The notes under the pieces are model-generated. The model made no database searches and was not told where the DNA came from. It saw only the letters and a list, made by a program, of their open reading frames with translations. Shown here in pieces: positions 45,393 through 57,180 of a DNA stretch of 64,000 nt (within the stretch, counting starts at the first letter, position 1; every line of letters starts with the position of its first letter). Where the stretch lies: NCBI GenBank assembly GCA_914767935.1, contig OU612043.1, positions 8,953,812-9,017,811 on the forward strand, written 5' to 3'. Both the position numbers and the translations under genes were made by a program. This stretch comes from Coremacera marginata. Taxonomy: Eukaryota > Arthropoda > Insecta > Diptera > Sciomyzidae.

Positions 45393-47212
45393 ATATATAT
45401 AAGCTTTTGCATTATCAAGAATGCAACCTAAGAGAATATGAATATAAAATTTAAAAAAAAGTGTATTTGAACTTTATACAAGCCAGAAATTAAACCATTT
45501 TGATAAAATATTTAGCCATTTTGGAGATGTATTATTAGTATTATTAAAATGGATATTGTCTGTTGTTTTTTTTTTCAAAAAGAAAAGATAATGAAGCTTA
45601 AGATTATGTACCTTTTGACAGTGGCTCATTACATCTTACCTTAATTTTCAGTCAATATTTTATTATAGTTAGCCTCCAACCAAATGATGGAAATCACAAT
45701 ATAAAAGTGGTTGAAAATTTTTAGAATTGACAAAATTAAACTGATAATCGGATTAAAGTCGTTATATCTAGCTCTAGACCCCATTACAAATCCTACAACT
45801 TAATTTTACGAAACTGGTCACACGTTTTCATTAAATCGTCCAGGACTTGCTTTATATTTTAAAACGCTTTCAATATACAGCTACATTATGCATTAATTTC
45901 AATATATCGCACACTAAATACAAAATAGTCACAACTCAAAGTTTTTAAATTTCTAGGTGAAGCAACAAAACAATTTTATTTTTGAAGGAACTCCATACAA
46001 AGCAATGAGACAAAACTTTTTTTTCAAACTATATGGAAAGAAGATGTGTACAAAACGTATTGAGTGTGTTAAAGTTAAAGTATTTGATCACTACGAATAG
46101 TTTTACATTAAAAAGTAATAATTTGTTAATTTGGAGTTGTGACTGTTTTGTATTTAGTGTGCGATACTTTTTATTTCGGCGGATGAGCTTACCATTTTTT
46201 TCAACGAATTGGAAGTTTCTTATATTAGTATGTTATTGTGTACAGTAACCAGTAAGATTTGCCCAATTTATAAGCACAAGAATACGAACATTTTTTTAAT
46301 AGTTAGCGTCGCACAGTGTAACGAGTGGGACAAAATTAGGTATGAAAAAAAAAAACGTTGCAAATTTGTAAAAGTAAGTATGCAAATTTATATTTTAGAG
46401 TCTTAATTATTTGAATTTAAAAGAACTTTGCGATATCTTTCCCTTTGTGTATTTTATGCTCTTTATATGTTGCCATGAAAATTTAACGAAATTTAAGTTT
46501 TTATAGTTTTGTACTGAATATTTTCTTAAATCGCAAAACATTTAGTATAATTCACATACCAAACTTTAACAAAGATATATTAAACAAGTTATTGCTAAAA
46601 TCATTATAGTTAAAAGTATACAAAAAAAATTTTTATATTCCACAAAAAGGTCCTAGAAATCCAAAAACACCTATATTTCTATAGACAATTAAAGTAAAAA
46701 GACATTTTTCTGTTTTTGTATTTTTAAATAGGTTTTATGACAACTCTTTTTGAGCACATTCCGCAAGATTTTGCTGGGAAAACTTAAGATTAAAAATTTT
46801 ATGACATTTTTTCTAGACCATGTTTTGACAAAAATGCGCATTTTTATATGGAAAAATAACAAATTTTCCATAAAGTTTCAAACTCATTTAAAGCAAAATA
46901 CATTCTTGGTTTTCTAAATCTCTAAACAACTCTTTCTAAATACATTCTCAAAGTTTTTGATAAGAAAACTTAAATTTAAGGATTGTATGTCCTATTTCCT
47001 GGAGCATATTTTGACGAAAATAAGCACCATTTGCGTACCAAAAAAAAAATGTCAAGGTTACATTCACTCCTTGCGAAAACTTCTTAAAAAAAGCTATAAT
47101 TTTCCACAATTTCGATTACTGTAGATGAACAATTTGTAAACTTACTTAATAAATTTAGTGAAGCTAGTAGTTTTGTGTAATACACAATGTATATGTATAA
47201 ATATTATCTATC
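45393..47212. other. AT-rich stretch with a small MITE and a degenerate duplication
   Basis: Apart from the inverted-repeat unit at 45903-46172, a degenerate tandem duplication of about 190 bp spans 46740-47030 (AAAACTTAAGATTAAAAATT against AAAACTTAAATTTAAGGATT, each followed by 'gaccatgttttgac'-like text). No gene seen. Confidence 0.5.
45903..46172. mobile_element. Small MITE, about 270 bp
   Basis: TATCGCACACTAAATACAAAATAGTCACAACTC near the left end is repeated inverted as GAGTTGTGACTGTTTTGTATTTAGTGTGCGATA at the right, about 33 bp with one mismatch. There is no coding content. Confidence 0.75.
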
Positions 47213-49342
47213 TATCTATATATATATAAAATTATAAAAAAAAATCTGTACATTAAATATTTATTTGAAATTCTTTTTGCATTGGACATTTTGGATGACG
47301 AGGACTCCGAAAAACGCATTTTTAAAATTTTTGTCTGTCTGTCTGTTAAAGCATCACGCAAAAACCACTGGATGGATTTAAATGAAACTTGGCATCTAGT
47401 TTCCTTATATCCCCGGTCATAACATATGCTACTTTTTATACAGTAAAAAAGGTTGTACCCTGTACGGGGCGCTGCGATCGGATTCCAGGCATTCTTTTTT
47501 TTAGCTTAGCTCCGAAAGCGTTCATCTGATTTACATGAAAATTTGTAAGTAGAGCTTTTCGGATACGGTGAGTTTTTATAACTTATTTACTCTGTTCTAT
47601 CTCGAACAACAGAGGGTGCTGTAGTACAAATATTTTGAAAAATCTCGAAAAACTCCTACACCGTGCATTCGATTTGCATGAAAATTGGAATCTAGGGGGT
47701 TTCTGATACGGTGAGTGTTTTGGACTTAACTTTTTGTGCTATCTTGAACACCAGAGGGTGCTGCATTACAAATATTTTCAAAAACGTCGAAAAACTCCTA
47801 AGCGGTTTATACGATTTGCATGGATGTTGGTATATAGAGGTTTTCGGAAACGGTGAGTTTTCATGACTTATAAACTAGGTTTTATCTTGACTACCAGAGG
47901 GAGCTGTAATACAAATATTTTAAAAAACGTCGAAAAAGTCCAAAACCGTTCATCCGATTTGCATGAAAATTTGTATGCAGAGGTTCTAAACCGTGTATCC
48001 GGTTTGTATGAAAATTGGAAAATAGGGGTTTTCTGATAAGGTGAGTGTTTTGAACTTATCTTTTTGTGCTATCTTGAACACCAGAGGGCGCTTTAGTACA
48101 AATCTTAGGAAATCGTGAAAAACTCCAAAACTACTCATCCGATTTGGATAAAAATCTGTAGATAGCGATTTTCGAGTACGGCAAGGGTTTCGGTGCTATC
48201 TTTTTTGCTCTTGCTCGAAACTAGAGGGCGCTAGTGTATGTTATTAAACTGTTCCTTAACGGCTGCACTGATTTTGATGACATTTTTTGTATGTGTTTAA
48301 GTAGATCCCTGAATGGTTCAGATTCGCAATTGGACCCGGTAGGTGGCGTTGTGATCGGGTTCCACGAATTTTATTATTATAGTTTATCTCCGAAAATATT
48401 CATCCGATTTACATGAAAATTTGTATTTAGGGGTTTTCGGGTACGGTTGTTTTTATGACTTATCTACTCTGTTCTATCTTGAACACCAGAGGATACTGCA
48501 GTACAAATGTTTTAAAAATGTCGAAAAATTCCTAGCGATTTGCGTGAAAATTTTAACATAGGAGTTTTCGGATACGGTGGGTATCTTGGACTTTTTTTCT
48601 GCGCTATCTTAAATGCCAGATGGTGCTGTACTACAAATCACTTAAGAAATCGTGAAACACTCAAAAACCGCTCATCCGATTTAGATGAAAGCTTGTATAT
48701 CGGATATATAGTATTGATTATCGAGTATGGGAAGGGCTTTGGCGTTATTTTTTTATTCTGTCTCGAAAACCGAGGGCGCTGTTGTACAAATACCACAAAA
48801 AACTCACAACAACTCATCCGATAAGTATGATTTTTATAAGTGGTTTCCGGGTGCGGTGAGTCTTTTGGCGCTATGTATTTTGCTATATCTTGAACCCCAG
48901 AGGGCGCTGTACTACAAAATACAGTAAGGCGTAGCAAAGCGCGAAGAGTGATAAATATCTTCTTTTCTTCTTTATGTGTATTTATATTCCACTTTCTTCC
49001 ATTTCTAATCTATATTCCCATTTCTATATTCAATGTTTATTTAATTTTTGTCCAGTTTTCTTGCGAATTGTCAAAAATTCGTTTTTGTTCTAATTTTTTT
49101 AAAACTTGAAAATATATTTTTGCAAGCGATCGGCGGCACGCACACACAAATCACGATTTCCCTAACTTTTTCTCATAATTTTCAGATGTTGAAGCTACAG
49201 TTTGTTCATTTGGCCGAAGTTACCGGTTTAAAAGATGAACACAAAATTCCTTCTAAAGTTTGTGAAAAGTTTTTATCAAATTGACGAATGAAATCGAAAA
49301 TTATTTATATCAACTCCCGAGTTAAGCCGGGTATTCAGCTAG
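47213..49342 (+). mobile_element. Helitron-like element with ~140-bp internal repeats, 2.1 kb
   Basis: Begins TCTATATATATATAAAATT and ends CCCGAGTTAAGCCGGGTATTCAGCTAG, a short hairpin and CTAG, followed by T. The interior from about 47380 to 48930 holds about eleven degenerate units with 'catccgatttgcatgaaaatt', 'ttttcggatacggtgag' and 'ccagagggcgctgtagtacaaat'. Frames across it (for example 48540-48824) are translations of the units. No Rep/helicase protein is encoded. Confidence 0.75.
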
Positions 49343-49609
49343 TTTTTAATAATACAAAAACATTTACAAACACTACATTTGTGAAACAGTGCAGGTAATT
49401 TGATCATCAAGGTAAATAAATAAATGTATAAATTGCTTATATAAAAAAAAAAATCTAAATGTTTCTCCGAGATAATATTCTAAAATCAAAAGTTTTTAAT
49501 AACTTTTAATTTAATTAACAATTGTTCACCTGTGGTTCCATTTTTTGGATTTGCCAATATGTAAGCCTGTTAAAAAAGTGCCTGCCGAAGCGGGCGGGGG
49601 TTCAGCTAG
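49343..49609 (+). mobile_element. Second Helitron-like 3' end, 267 bp downstream
   Basis: Ends CCTGCCGAAGCGGGCGGGGGTTCAGCTAG at 49609, again followed by T. It resembles the preceding terminus (TTCAGCTAG) and may be the remnant of an adjacent copy or an alternative end. Confidence 0.6.
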
Positions 49610-49612
49610 TAT

Positions 49613-51620
49613 GTTATACTAGCTATACGAGTAGTTTAATATTAAAATACTCTCTTATATAAAACTTTAATTTTTTTTTTATTTCTATTCCCTTCTTTTC
49701 ACAAATCGTATCTACGTCACTGATAGCGATTAATATGCGTAGAATTAATGTGGGAGAAATATTTACTATGAAGAGTTGGCAGCACTGCGTTAATCAAACA
49801 AGTACTCGTTTAATGTAAGCAAAGAATTATTGTGTCACATTCTTTTTACAACAATTTTTTATTATGTGTATTAATAGCAGTTGAGCAAAAAATAGTCACA
49901 GCAACAACAACAACAACAACAGCAACAATGAAAAAAAAAATGTTAATGGCGTTTATAATAAACTGCGTCAAAGTTATGATACACAGTACTTTATTACTCT
50001 CTCTTATGTTTAATACGAAATATATCTGATATAAACTTTTAATTTAAGATACTATAAAATCAATAAATGGCATTATCTTTGATTTAACCTAATCTTAAAA
50101 TTTAATATTTCCCGACCTGCATGAATGAGAATTAAACATTATCTGCATTTGTGAACATTTGGTGCTTTTTAATACCATTCAAAGACACGCGACTTCATAA
50201 ATAATTGACTCACTTTAATCACACTGGCGTGCCATAAAATTGACACTAGTGCAGCATTTACTGCAGTTTGCGCCCCATTCAGTCAATAGTAGCCACACAC
50301 CAAGAAACGTCACACTTTTCGGGCAAAAGGAACAACAAAAATATTGTCACCAAGGCGACCACAAAATAAATGATTCTGTTAAAAAAAAAAGAAAACTAGA
50401 ATTCCTGCTTGTTTTTGTCGACTCTAGGTTATAAAGTTGTAGATTGTCAACGTGCTGTCATTATCATTTTGACATTTAAGTGCTGCTATCACACTCGCTC
50501 TTTTAGATGCTCTTAGTCTAGCTTTGACCCACTAATCGGCATTCAAGTCTTCTATCTTAATCACTCTGCATGTTGTCACCTTGTGTGTGTGTGTGTTCTT
50601 CTTCTCCCTGCCTTAAATAGTTGTTTCTCTAAAGATTTCTTTGCATGCATTTTATGTCTTAAATTTTATGTTAAACAATTTTTATATTGAATTACTTTTA
50701 GTTATTTCTAGAATCATTTAAAATATTGTTGTTGTCTTGTTTTTGTTGCTTTCTAATTCTTCTGTGTGGGCTCTAATGGGTAATTTAGAAATCTCGCACT
50801 TCATTTGTCATTTGATTAAGATAATCTGTGAAGTTTTTATGTGCCATTTAGGGATGCTAAGAAAAAAAAATTAATAAAATGTTTGCTAGACTTTAGAGAA
50901 AATAGATTTGATATAACTTGATTAGTTTTTTAAGGAAATTCCATAGTGTCTGAATAGTGGAAACATCACTAAAAAAAAGTGCAGTAGAATGCAGTAATAG
51001 AGTACTAAAGAGACTAGTTTCTATTAAAGCAATTTGCAAAAGAGCTGTTAATCTACAAATTTTCGTTAAGATTCCTTTTTCTTGCAGCATGGTAGTTTCT
51101 TAGAATTTTTTTTTAGACAAACTATAAAAAATTCAGGGACCGCAAATATCGATTGCTACTATCAGCCAATCATTTTATAGGAATTATTTTTTTGATGAGA
51201 TTTTTTCGATCAGAAATAAAAGCTATTTGTTAATCGTTATCTTTGCGATCGGAGATAAGAGTTCTGATTTTATGTGCTGATGGTTATTTTTTATTTAGAT
51301 TTAAAAATCATTTTGTAAACGTTAAGGTAGAACCAAGTTATGCGTAATCAAACAAAAGCAAGAGAGCAAAAGTACGTACTTGTACGGCATAAGGCGCAAC
51401 CAAAATAGACGAGTTGCTTCGTAACGAGTAGAGACGAAAATGTGTGCATTAATGCAATTCAATGTTGTTGCCCAAAAGGAACAAACGTAATTTAACGAAG
51501 CTGAACGAAACAGCTTATCCATACGTTTTGTTCCGTAAGAACCGAACTGCTAGCGTCTCAACTCGTCAGACGTTCGACAAGTTGCAATCGTCTCGTTTCG
51601 TCTATTTTGGTTGTGCCTAT
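49613..51620. other. AT-rich intergenic stretch, no gene seen
   Basis: Includes (CAA)n at 49902-49921 and (TG)n at 50582-50595. At 51195-51290 it has GATCAGAAATAAAAGCTATTT phrases shared with 56335-56530. No coding signal. Confidence 0.5.
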
Positions 51621-51629
51621 AGTATGGAG

Positions 51630-53380
51630 CAGGGATGATATTTGGGGGCTTTTGGGGCTTTTTTGAGCACTTTTTGATTTCGTAAGCCCCAAAGCCCTTT
51701 CGATTCATTTTAGGCCCTTTTTCTGAAATTCTACTGAAAAATATCAAGAAGTATGTCATCGAGGTACAAATTTTAAATTTGTATTAAAATCGTTCTCAGT
51801 AAAATAAGTCCTGTTGAATGTTTTGAAATTATAGCTTAAAAAAAAAAAAACAAAAAACTTAAACAATTCTCCCCAATTTTGCTTTTTTAAGCTATATACG
51901 CCTACGCAGGTACGATTTTGGTAGGCTAGAGAAATAGTACAATTGTAAAAATCTATTAAAACTGAAGAACATTTTTAAAAAACTGACTTTATTATATTTT
52001 GTATAAAGCCCCCATGGTAGCATTATGAAGAATAACCAATTTTTGTATTATTGAATGTCTCTACACGAAAACTTCTTACAAACATTTGGTATCTACTATA
52101 ATGGAGGAAGTATGAAAATTCCTACACACTCTCCAAAAGAATGTCTAAATTTTTGAACCGATTTTAGTTTTAATAGTATCCCAAAGTAATTCTATAGCGT
52201 CAATTTTCAAAGAATTTTTGTCCATTTTATTTTATTTTCTCTGCACCAAAAATAATTTCCGACGTACTTAACGCTCTTTCAGATTATGGCATCAGAATGT
52301 ATCTTAAATAATTGCTTAAGAAGTAATAAACAATTATTTGCATAAAAAAGTGATTTTTTCCACCAAAAAAAGTTTAGATCTAAAAAATCGGAAATAGAAA
52401 AGTGTTTTCGAGTCATAAGTTTTAAGAAATATAAGGTTTGGAAAAAATTTAGCATAGCAGTTTCAAAATTGCACCTGAGATGAAAATTCTTTAATTTCAA
52501 AAAATTAAGACTGCGATGGAATATTTTTTGTCACCTTATTCGACGTGATTTAACTAATTTTGTTGTTCAAGCTCTATATTCCAAAATTTTATAACATTTA
52601 TGAAATTATTCTTTTTTCAATTTAGTCATTTCTGAATATATTTTTTTGGTAGAACTGATTTTGTTTTGGTATCATGCCCATTTCGTCCCGCATCATTGAT
52701 TTGAGTTCTTACAAGTCTTAACGCATATCTTTCCTCATATATTTCTGACATTATTATGTATATAACAAAGGACTCAAAAAATACTCCTAAGACTCTTTAA
52801 CGATGAATATATCGATCCAATTTGAGGTTTTCTGTGGAAATGCTTTTCTATTTTTATTTGTATTATTAACTTATTAAATAAATGGCTTTGTCAAAATAAG
52901 TTTGAAGAAATTAACTGATATGGATAATTTTTTGGCATATTCTTGACTTTTGCAATCAATGCACATTGCACAATGCACCTTCTTGCTAAGGTGCAATGGG
53001 ACCTTTATGTATGAAATAAAATCAATTAAAAAAAAAAACAATTATACTACATCTCTTTGATCCACAATTTTTGATTCTGAGAGCTGATCGTTTAAACTAA
53101 AGTGTACTATTTTTGTGACAAACCAAAAACTTCCCCGCGTAGGTTAAAACAGTGAAAGCAAAAAAAAAAAAAAAAACACGAAAACATGAAAACTGAACTT
53201 CAATTTGTTTTAATTTCCCGAAACACTTAAATCGAAATCTATTGGAATATTTTGAAAGGCTAAATGTTCAAATAGAAAGTTTTTAATATTGAATTACCAC
53301 CAAAGGCCCCATTCTTGGCAAAAATGCCCTATTTTTGTATAAATTTTGGCCCTTTTACAACTAAGCCAATATCATCCCTG
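51630..53380. mobile_element. Non-autonomous hAT element, 1751 bp, with perfect 8-bp target duplication
   Basis: GTATGGAG occurs exactly on both sides (51622-51629 and 53381-53388). The ends are CAGGGATGATATT on the left and the inverted copy AATATCATCCCTG on the right. CA...TG ends with an 8-bp duplication identify a hAT-type insertion. The interior is AT-rich with frequent stops and I cannot recognise a transposase or dimerisation domain in it. Confidence 0.9.
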
Positions 53381-53423
53381 GTATGGAGCCGTCTAAGTTT
53401 TGCGTAAGCATTTCTTTTGTTAA

Positions 53424-55907
53424 CCCTTTGTGGCGCAAGGACGTAAAAACTTTTTGTTTTATAATTATAAGGTCTCAAATATGATCTTATTGACGGAAAT
53501 AATAATTAAAATTTTTTTTTTAAATTTAGTATTTATTATTATTAAAAAACTTTGTGTTGCAGAAATGCAACATTGCATTCAAAGTAGTGAAAAATTAAAC
53601 TTATTTTTAAGAGGTATGAAAATTTTAAAAACAGTTATTTTGCTTATTATAACACAAACTAATACCACATTTTTCGCAGCTTGCTTGTGTATAACCCTTG
53701 CAGTCCGGAAACTTGCATCGCATCCTTTTGTCCATCCAAACCGGCCAGTGCCCGTATTGGTCCAACCTGACATCTTTTGGAGGAGCATGTTGTGCCGGAC
53801 CCTTCTTCTTTTTGTTTTGAACTTGGCTTTCAATATCACTCTTGCGTTTTAACCGGTTAACAGTTTTATATTTGCATAACGTCTCTGCTACAGCAATTCT
53901 GAAATCAGCAGAGCTAAGGATTTTACTTGAACATCCTTTCTCAGCTTTTATTCGTCGATAAAAGAGCCATGCGTTACACATAGCCATATCTAACAGGTGG
54001 TAAAAAATACGTATATACCAACGTTTGCTTCTTAGTTTTATTTTGTAGTGGCCCATAACGGAGTCTAAAAGATCTACGCCACCCATATGTCGATTGTATT
54101 CCGAAACAACAAAAGGGCGCTCAATAAAAACGAATTTCTTTCCCGCCTTGTCCCATCTTTTAACTGTAGTTGTTGGGTTTTTTCCTGCAAAATTTGATGC
54201 TAAGGTGACGATTTTATTATCTCTCCAAGCAACCAGAGCTACATCAACCCCATTGTAATTTCCGACCTGTTCTATAGGTACACCGCGTTGTTCTTTTTTA
54301 AAAGCTTTTTCGTCTGGCAGCTTACAACTGGGAATACGGGGTTTTCTTATAGTTCCTAAAGCTAAAATGCCACGACTTGACAAATATTCAATAAGAGGGA
54401 TTGAGGTGTAGTAATTGCCGAAAAAAATGCGGTAGTTCCGATTGGTAGGCACTTCTCGAGCAAGGCGGACTACAACATTAGATGATGCCCCTAAGTCCGG
54501 TTCATTAGTTGCACACCTGTTTTCTTGAACACTATAAACTTCAAATATATAACCGTACCCAGATACACCACATATAACAAACAGCTTGAATCCCCATTTA
54601 TGCGGTTTGTCAGGTAAATACTGTTTTAGCATGCTTCGGGCTTTTGTTGAACACATTTGTTCATCAACAGATAAATGGGCTTCAAATGGAACTTTTTGGA
54701 AGTTATGGTTGAGTGCGTCTATCATAGGCCGAATTTTATATAATCGATCAGAAGCAACATGATCGTATGGTAGCATTTTACTATTATCGTTAAAATGAAT
54801 TAACTGTCTAATTAATTCGAATCGTTTCGACGGCATAGTCTCTCGTATCGGCTCAAAGCTTATGTGCTCTGACCAATACATTTTTACTTTTGGCATATGA
54901 ACAATTGACATAAAATATACTATACCAATAAACTGACGTATTTCCTGACCAGTTACATCTATTGGTTTATTAGCATCTTTCTGAACAGAATAAAGATTAG
55001 TCTGGTCTGTAATTAGGTTGATGATATCGTCAGTTATAAGATACGAAAATATCTCAAATGGAGTGTCTAAACAAAGTATCTCTGGAGGAAGCTTTTCTGA
55101 ACCATGAAAACGAAGTTGCTCATCATTTAACTGTAAACTTTTCGATTTCCATGTGATACTAGTCTTAGCCTTACGATCAGACAACTTTGAAGCTGCTGCA
55201 GAACTTGTGCTTGGAGAATCGGAGCTTAGATCTGGATCTTTTGCAGGACTAATGACCATAGCAGCGGCGGATGTGGTTGCTACATTGCTTGGAGACTGAA
55301 AATAATTTTCCAATTCCTCATCGCAACTTTCATGCTCGTTCGGCTCAAATTTATATGTCGGATCGATGGCATCGTCGTCATCAGAAAAGTCAAGGCCATC
55401 TTCGCTGTCTTCCCATTCCCCAAGTATATGTTCTAGGTTCAGTGGTCAATTTACGACTCATTTTGATCTAAAATAAAATCACTTTACTTTAAAAAAAAAT
55501 GGGGAAAAAATATATCGCATAACGCAGTGTTGCATAAATGCAACAAAGCAAAATCAGTCCAAAAATACAAAACGAACTGATTGTGCAATAAAACTTTTAC
55601 TGATTATTGAATTATAGATTATTACCTTTATTATACAGAAATTTCACAAACGTTTTATTTGTATATTCCACTTAAATGTTTTTGTAAACAAAATCAAGAA
55701 TCGCGAAACTGGTTTGCACACGTGCTTCTCTAAAAATAAATACCAAATTACAGTGTTGCCATCTAGTAAGCTTATTTGATATTAAATCGTTTGGGAGCTT
55801 TGTTGCAACTCTACAACACCGCGTAACATCTTTCAATTAGTATTTAATACATTTTTATATCCCCTTGAATGGTATGTTGCAGAAATACAACATGGCGTCA
55901 CAAAGGG
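53424..55907 (-). mobile_element. piggyBac element, 2484 bp
   Basis: The left terminus CCCTTTGTGGCGC follows TTAA (53420-53423). The right terminus GCGTCACAAAGGG is followed by TTAT (55908-55911), a one-base departure from the expected TTAA. Three palindromic subterminal motifs TGTTGCAnAAATnCAACA lie at 53555-53572, 55528-55545 and 55875-55892. Size and layout are standard for an autonomous piggyBac. Confidence 0.95.
53625..55470 (-). pseudogene. piggyBac transposase, nearly complete, second catalytic Asp mutated
   Basis: The transposase that excises the element at TTAA without leaving a footprint. The minus-strand frame is open for about 560 codons from 55313 and extends upstream through an acidic segment (DGLDFSDDDDAID) to about 55440. 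There a one-base shift separates it from the likely ATG (MSRKLTTE at 55461). Counting from codon 55313, the RNase-H-like core shows Asp217 (HLSVDEQM), then FFGNYYTS, where family members have FxDNxxTS, so residue 299 is Gly (GGC, 54417-54419) instead of the second Asp. Asp414 and Asp417 (YNRHMGGVDLLD) are kept. The C-terminus has the cysteine-rich domain (CKFPDCKGYTQASCEKCGISLC). Either the frameshift or the Gly would prevent activity. Confidence 0.95.
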
Positions 55908-55911
55908 TTAT

Positions 55912-57180
55912 GTTTCTCAATTTTCGTTTACTTTTGAAAACTTGAGTGTGAGCGCTCGACTCCGTAGCTTGCTAAGCAGAATAGGGTTGCAAGCTGTATT
56001 ATAAATAATTTTAATTTTAATTGGCTATTTCTTACAATGAATTATAAATTTAAGCCATTGAAATTTTTTGAAAATTTATATTTTAGGCAATCTTAGCAAA
56101 ACTACGAACTTTTTAAAGCTTAATAAATTTATTTATATACATTCAATAAAAAAAACAAAATAGTTTACTTGTCAATTTATTTGAACTGATTCCTGTTGAA
56201 ATTTTTTCTATTGCTTACTTTGCTTTTTGTTGAATATATGGCAGTATTTTTTCGAGTTTTGTTCAAGCTTAATTATACTTATCGTTAATTTCTCTCTGAT
56301 ATTTTTGTTTGCATACGCATAACTTGGTTGAGCCTTTATTGTTTTTAATCAGAAATAAAAGTTATTTCTTAATAGTTATTTTTTCGTTGAGAAATAAAAA
56401 TTATGTTTTGATCGTTATTTTTTCGATCAGAAATATAAGTTATCTTGTTATCGTTATTATTTTGATCAGAAATAAAAATTATTTTTTAACGATATTTTAA
56501 GATGAGAAATAGAAATCAATTATAGATCGACATTTTTTTCGATCGGATTAAAAAATTATTTTCTGATCCTACATATATATCTACTACTATGTAAAACGTA
56601 TATTTTCTACTACTATTTTCTACTACCATTTTCTGCTACCATTTTGTCTACTTATTCTACTTATATATCCTATTATTATTTAATTTACTGTTTTCTATTT
56701 ATGTTCAATTATTTTATGCTCTCTACTATTTTCAATCACTATTTTCTAATACTGTTTTCTGTTACTATTTCTTTTTCTATATCTACCACCATTTGATTTT
56801 TCGTTTACTACTTTCCACTATCAGTTTCTTTGCTCTTTTACTACTATTTTCTACGATATTTCCTGTATAAGATATTTTCTAGATAAGACCCAACTTAAAT
56901 TAAGATATGACTTGCTGCTTTGACTGTAAACGTAGGTTCAAAGGGTGCTACGTATGAAATGAATTTATTATATTCTTAAAAACTTTTTAATTTTAACGTA
57001 ATTTTTAATTTATCTTCTTAATTTTAATGTTTAAATTGATTTGAATTAAATTTTAATCGATATTATTTCAATCAAAATGTTATTTTTTTAGTTTTATCAA
57101 AAAAATTACGATCACAAAATGACGATTAAAAAACAACTTCTATTTCTGATCGAAAAAATAACGATAACAAAATAATTTTA
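55912..57180. other. AT-rich stretch with ~48-bp GATCAGAAATAAAA repeats and (TACTATTTTC)n-like sequence
   Basis: At 56335-56560 about four or five units of 'gatcagaaataaaaattattttttaatcgttattttttc' occur. At 56580-56880 a low-complexity 'ctactattttctactac' tract follows. Related inverted phrases stand at 57130-57180 and 58530-58600, on both sides of the next mariner. Confidence 0.7.

Noticed and set aside
53430..53852. 140-codon plus-strand frame with hydrophobic stretches
   Set aside because: Lies over the left end and antisense of the piggyBac transposase; no independent support.
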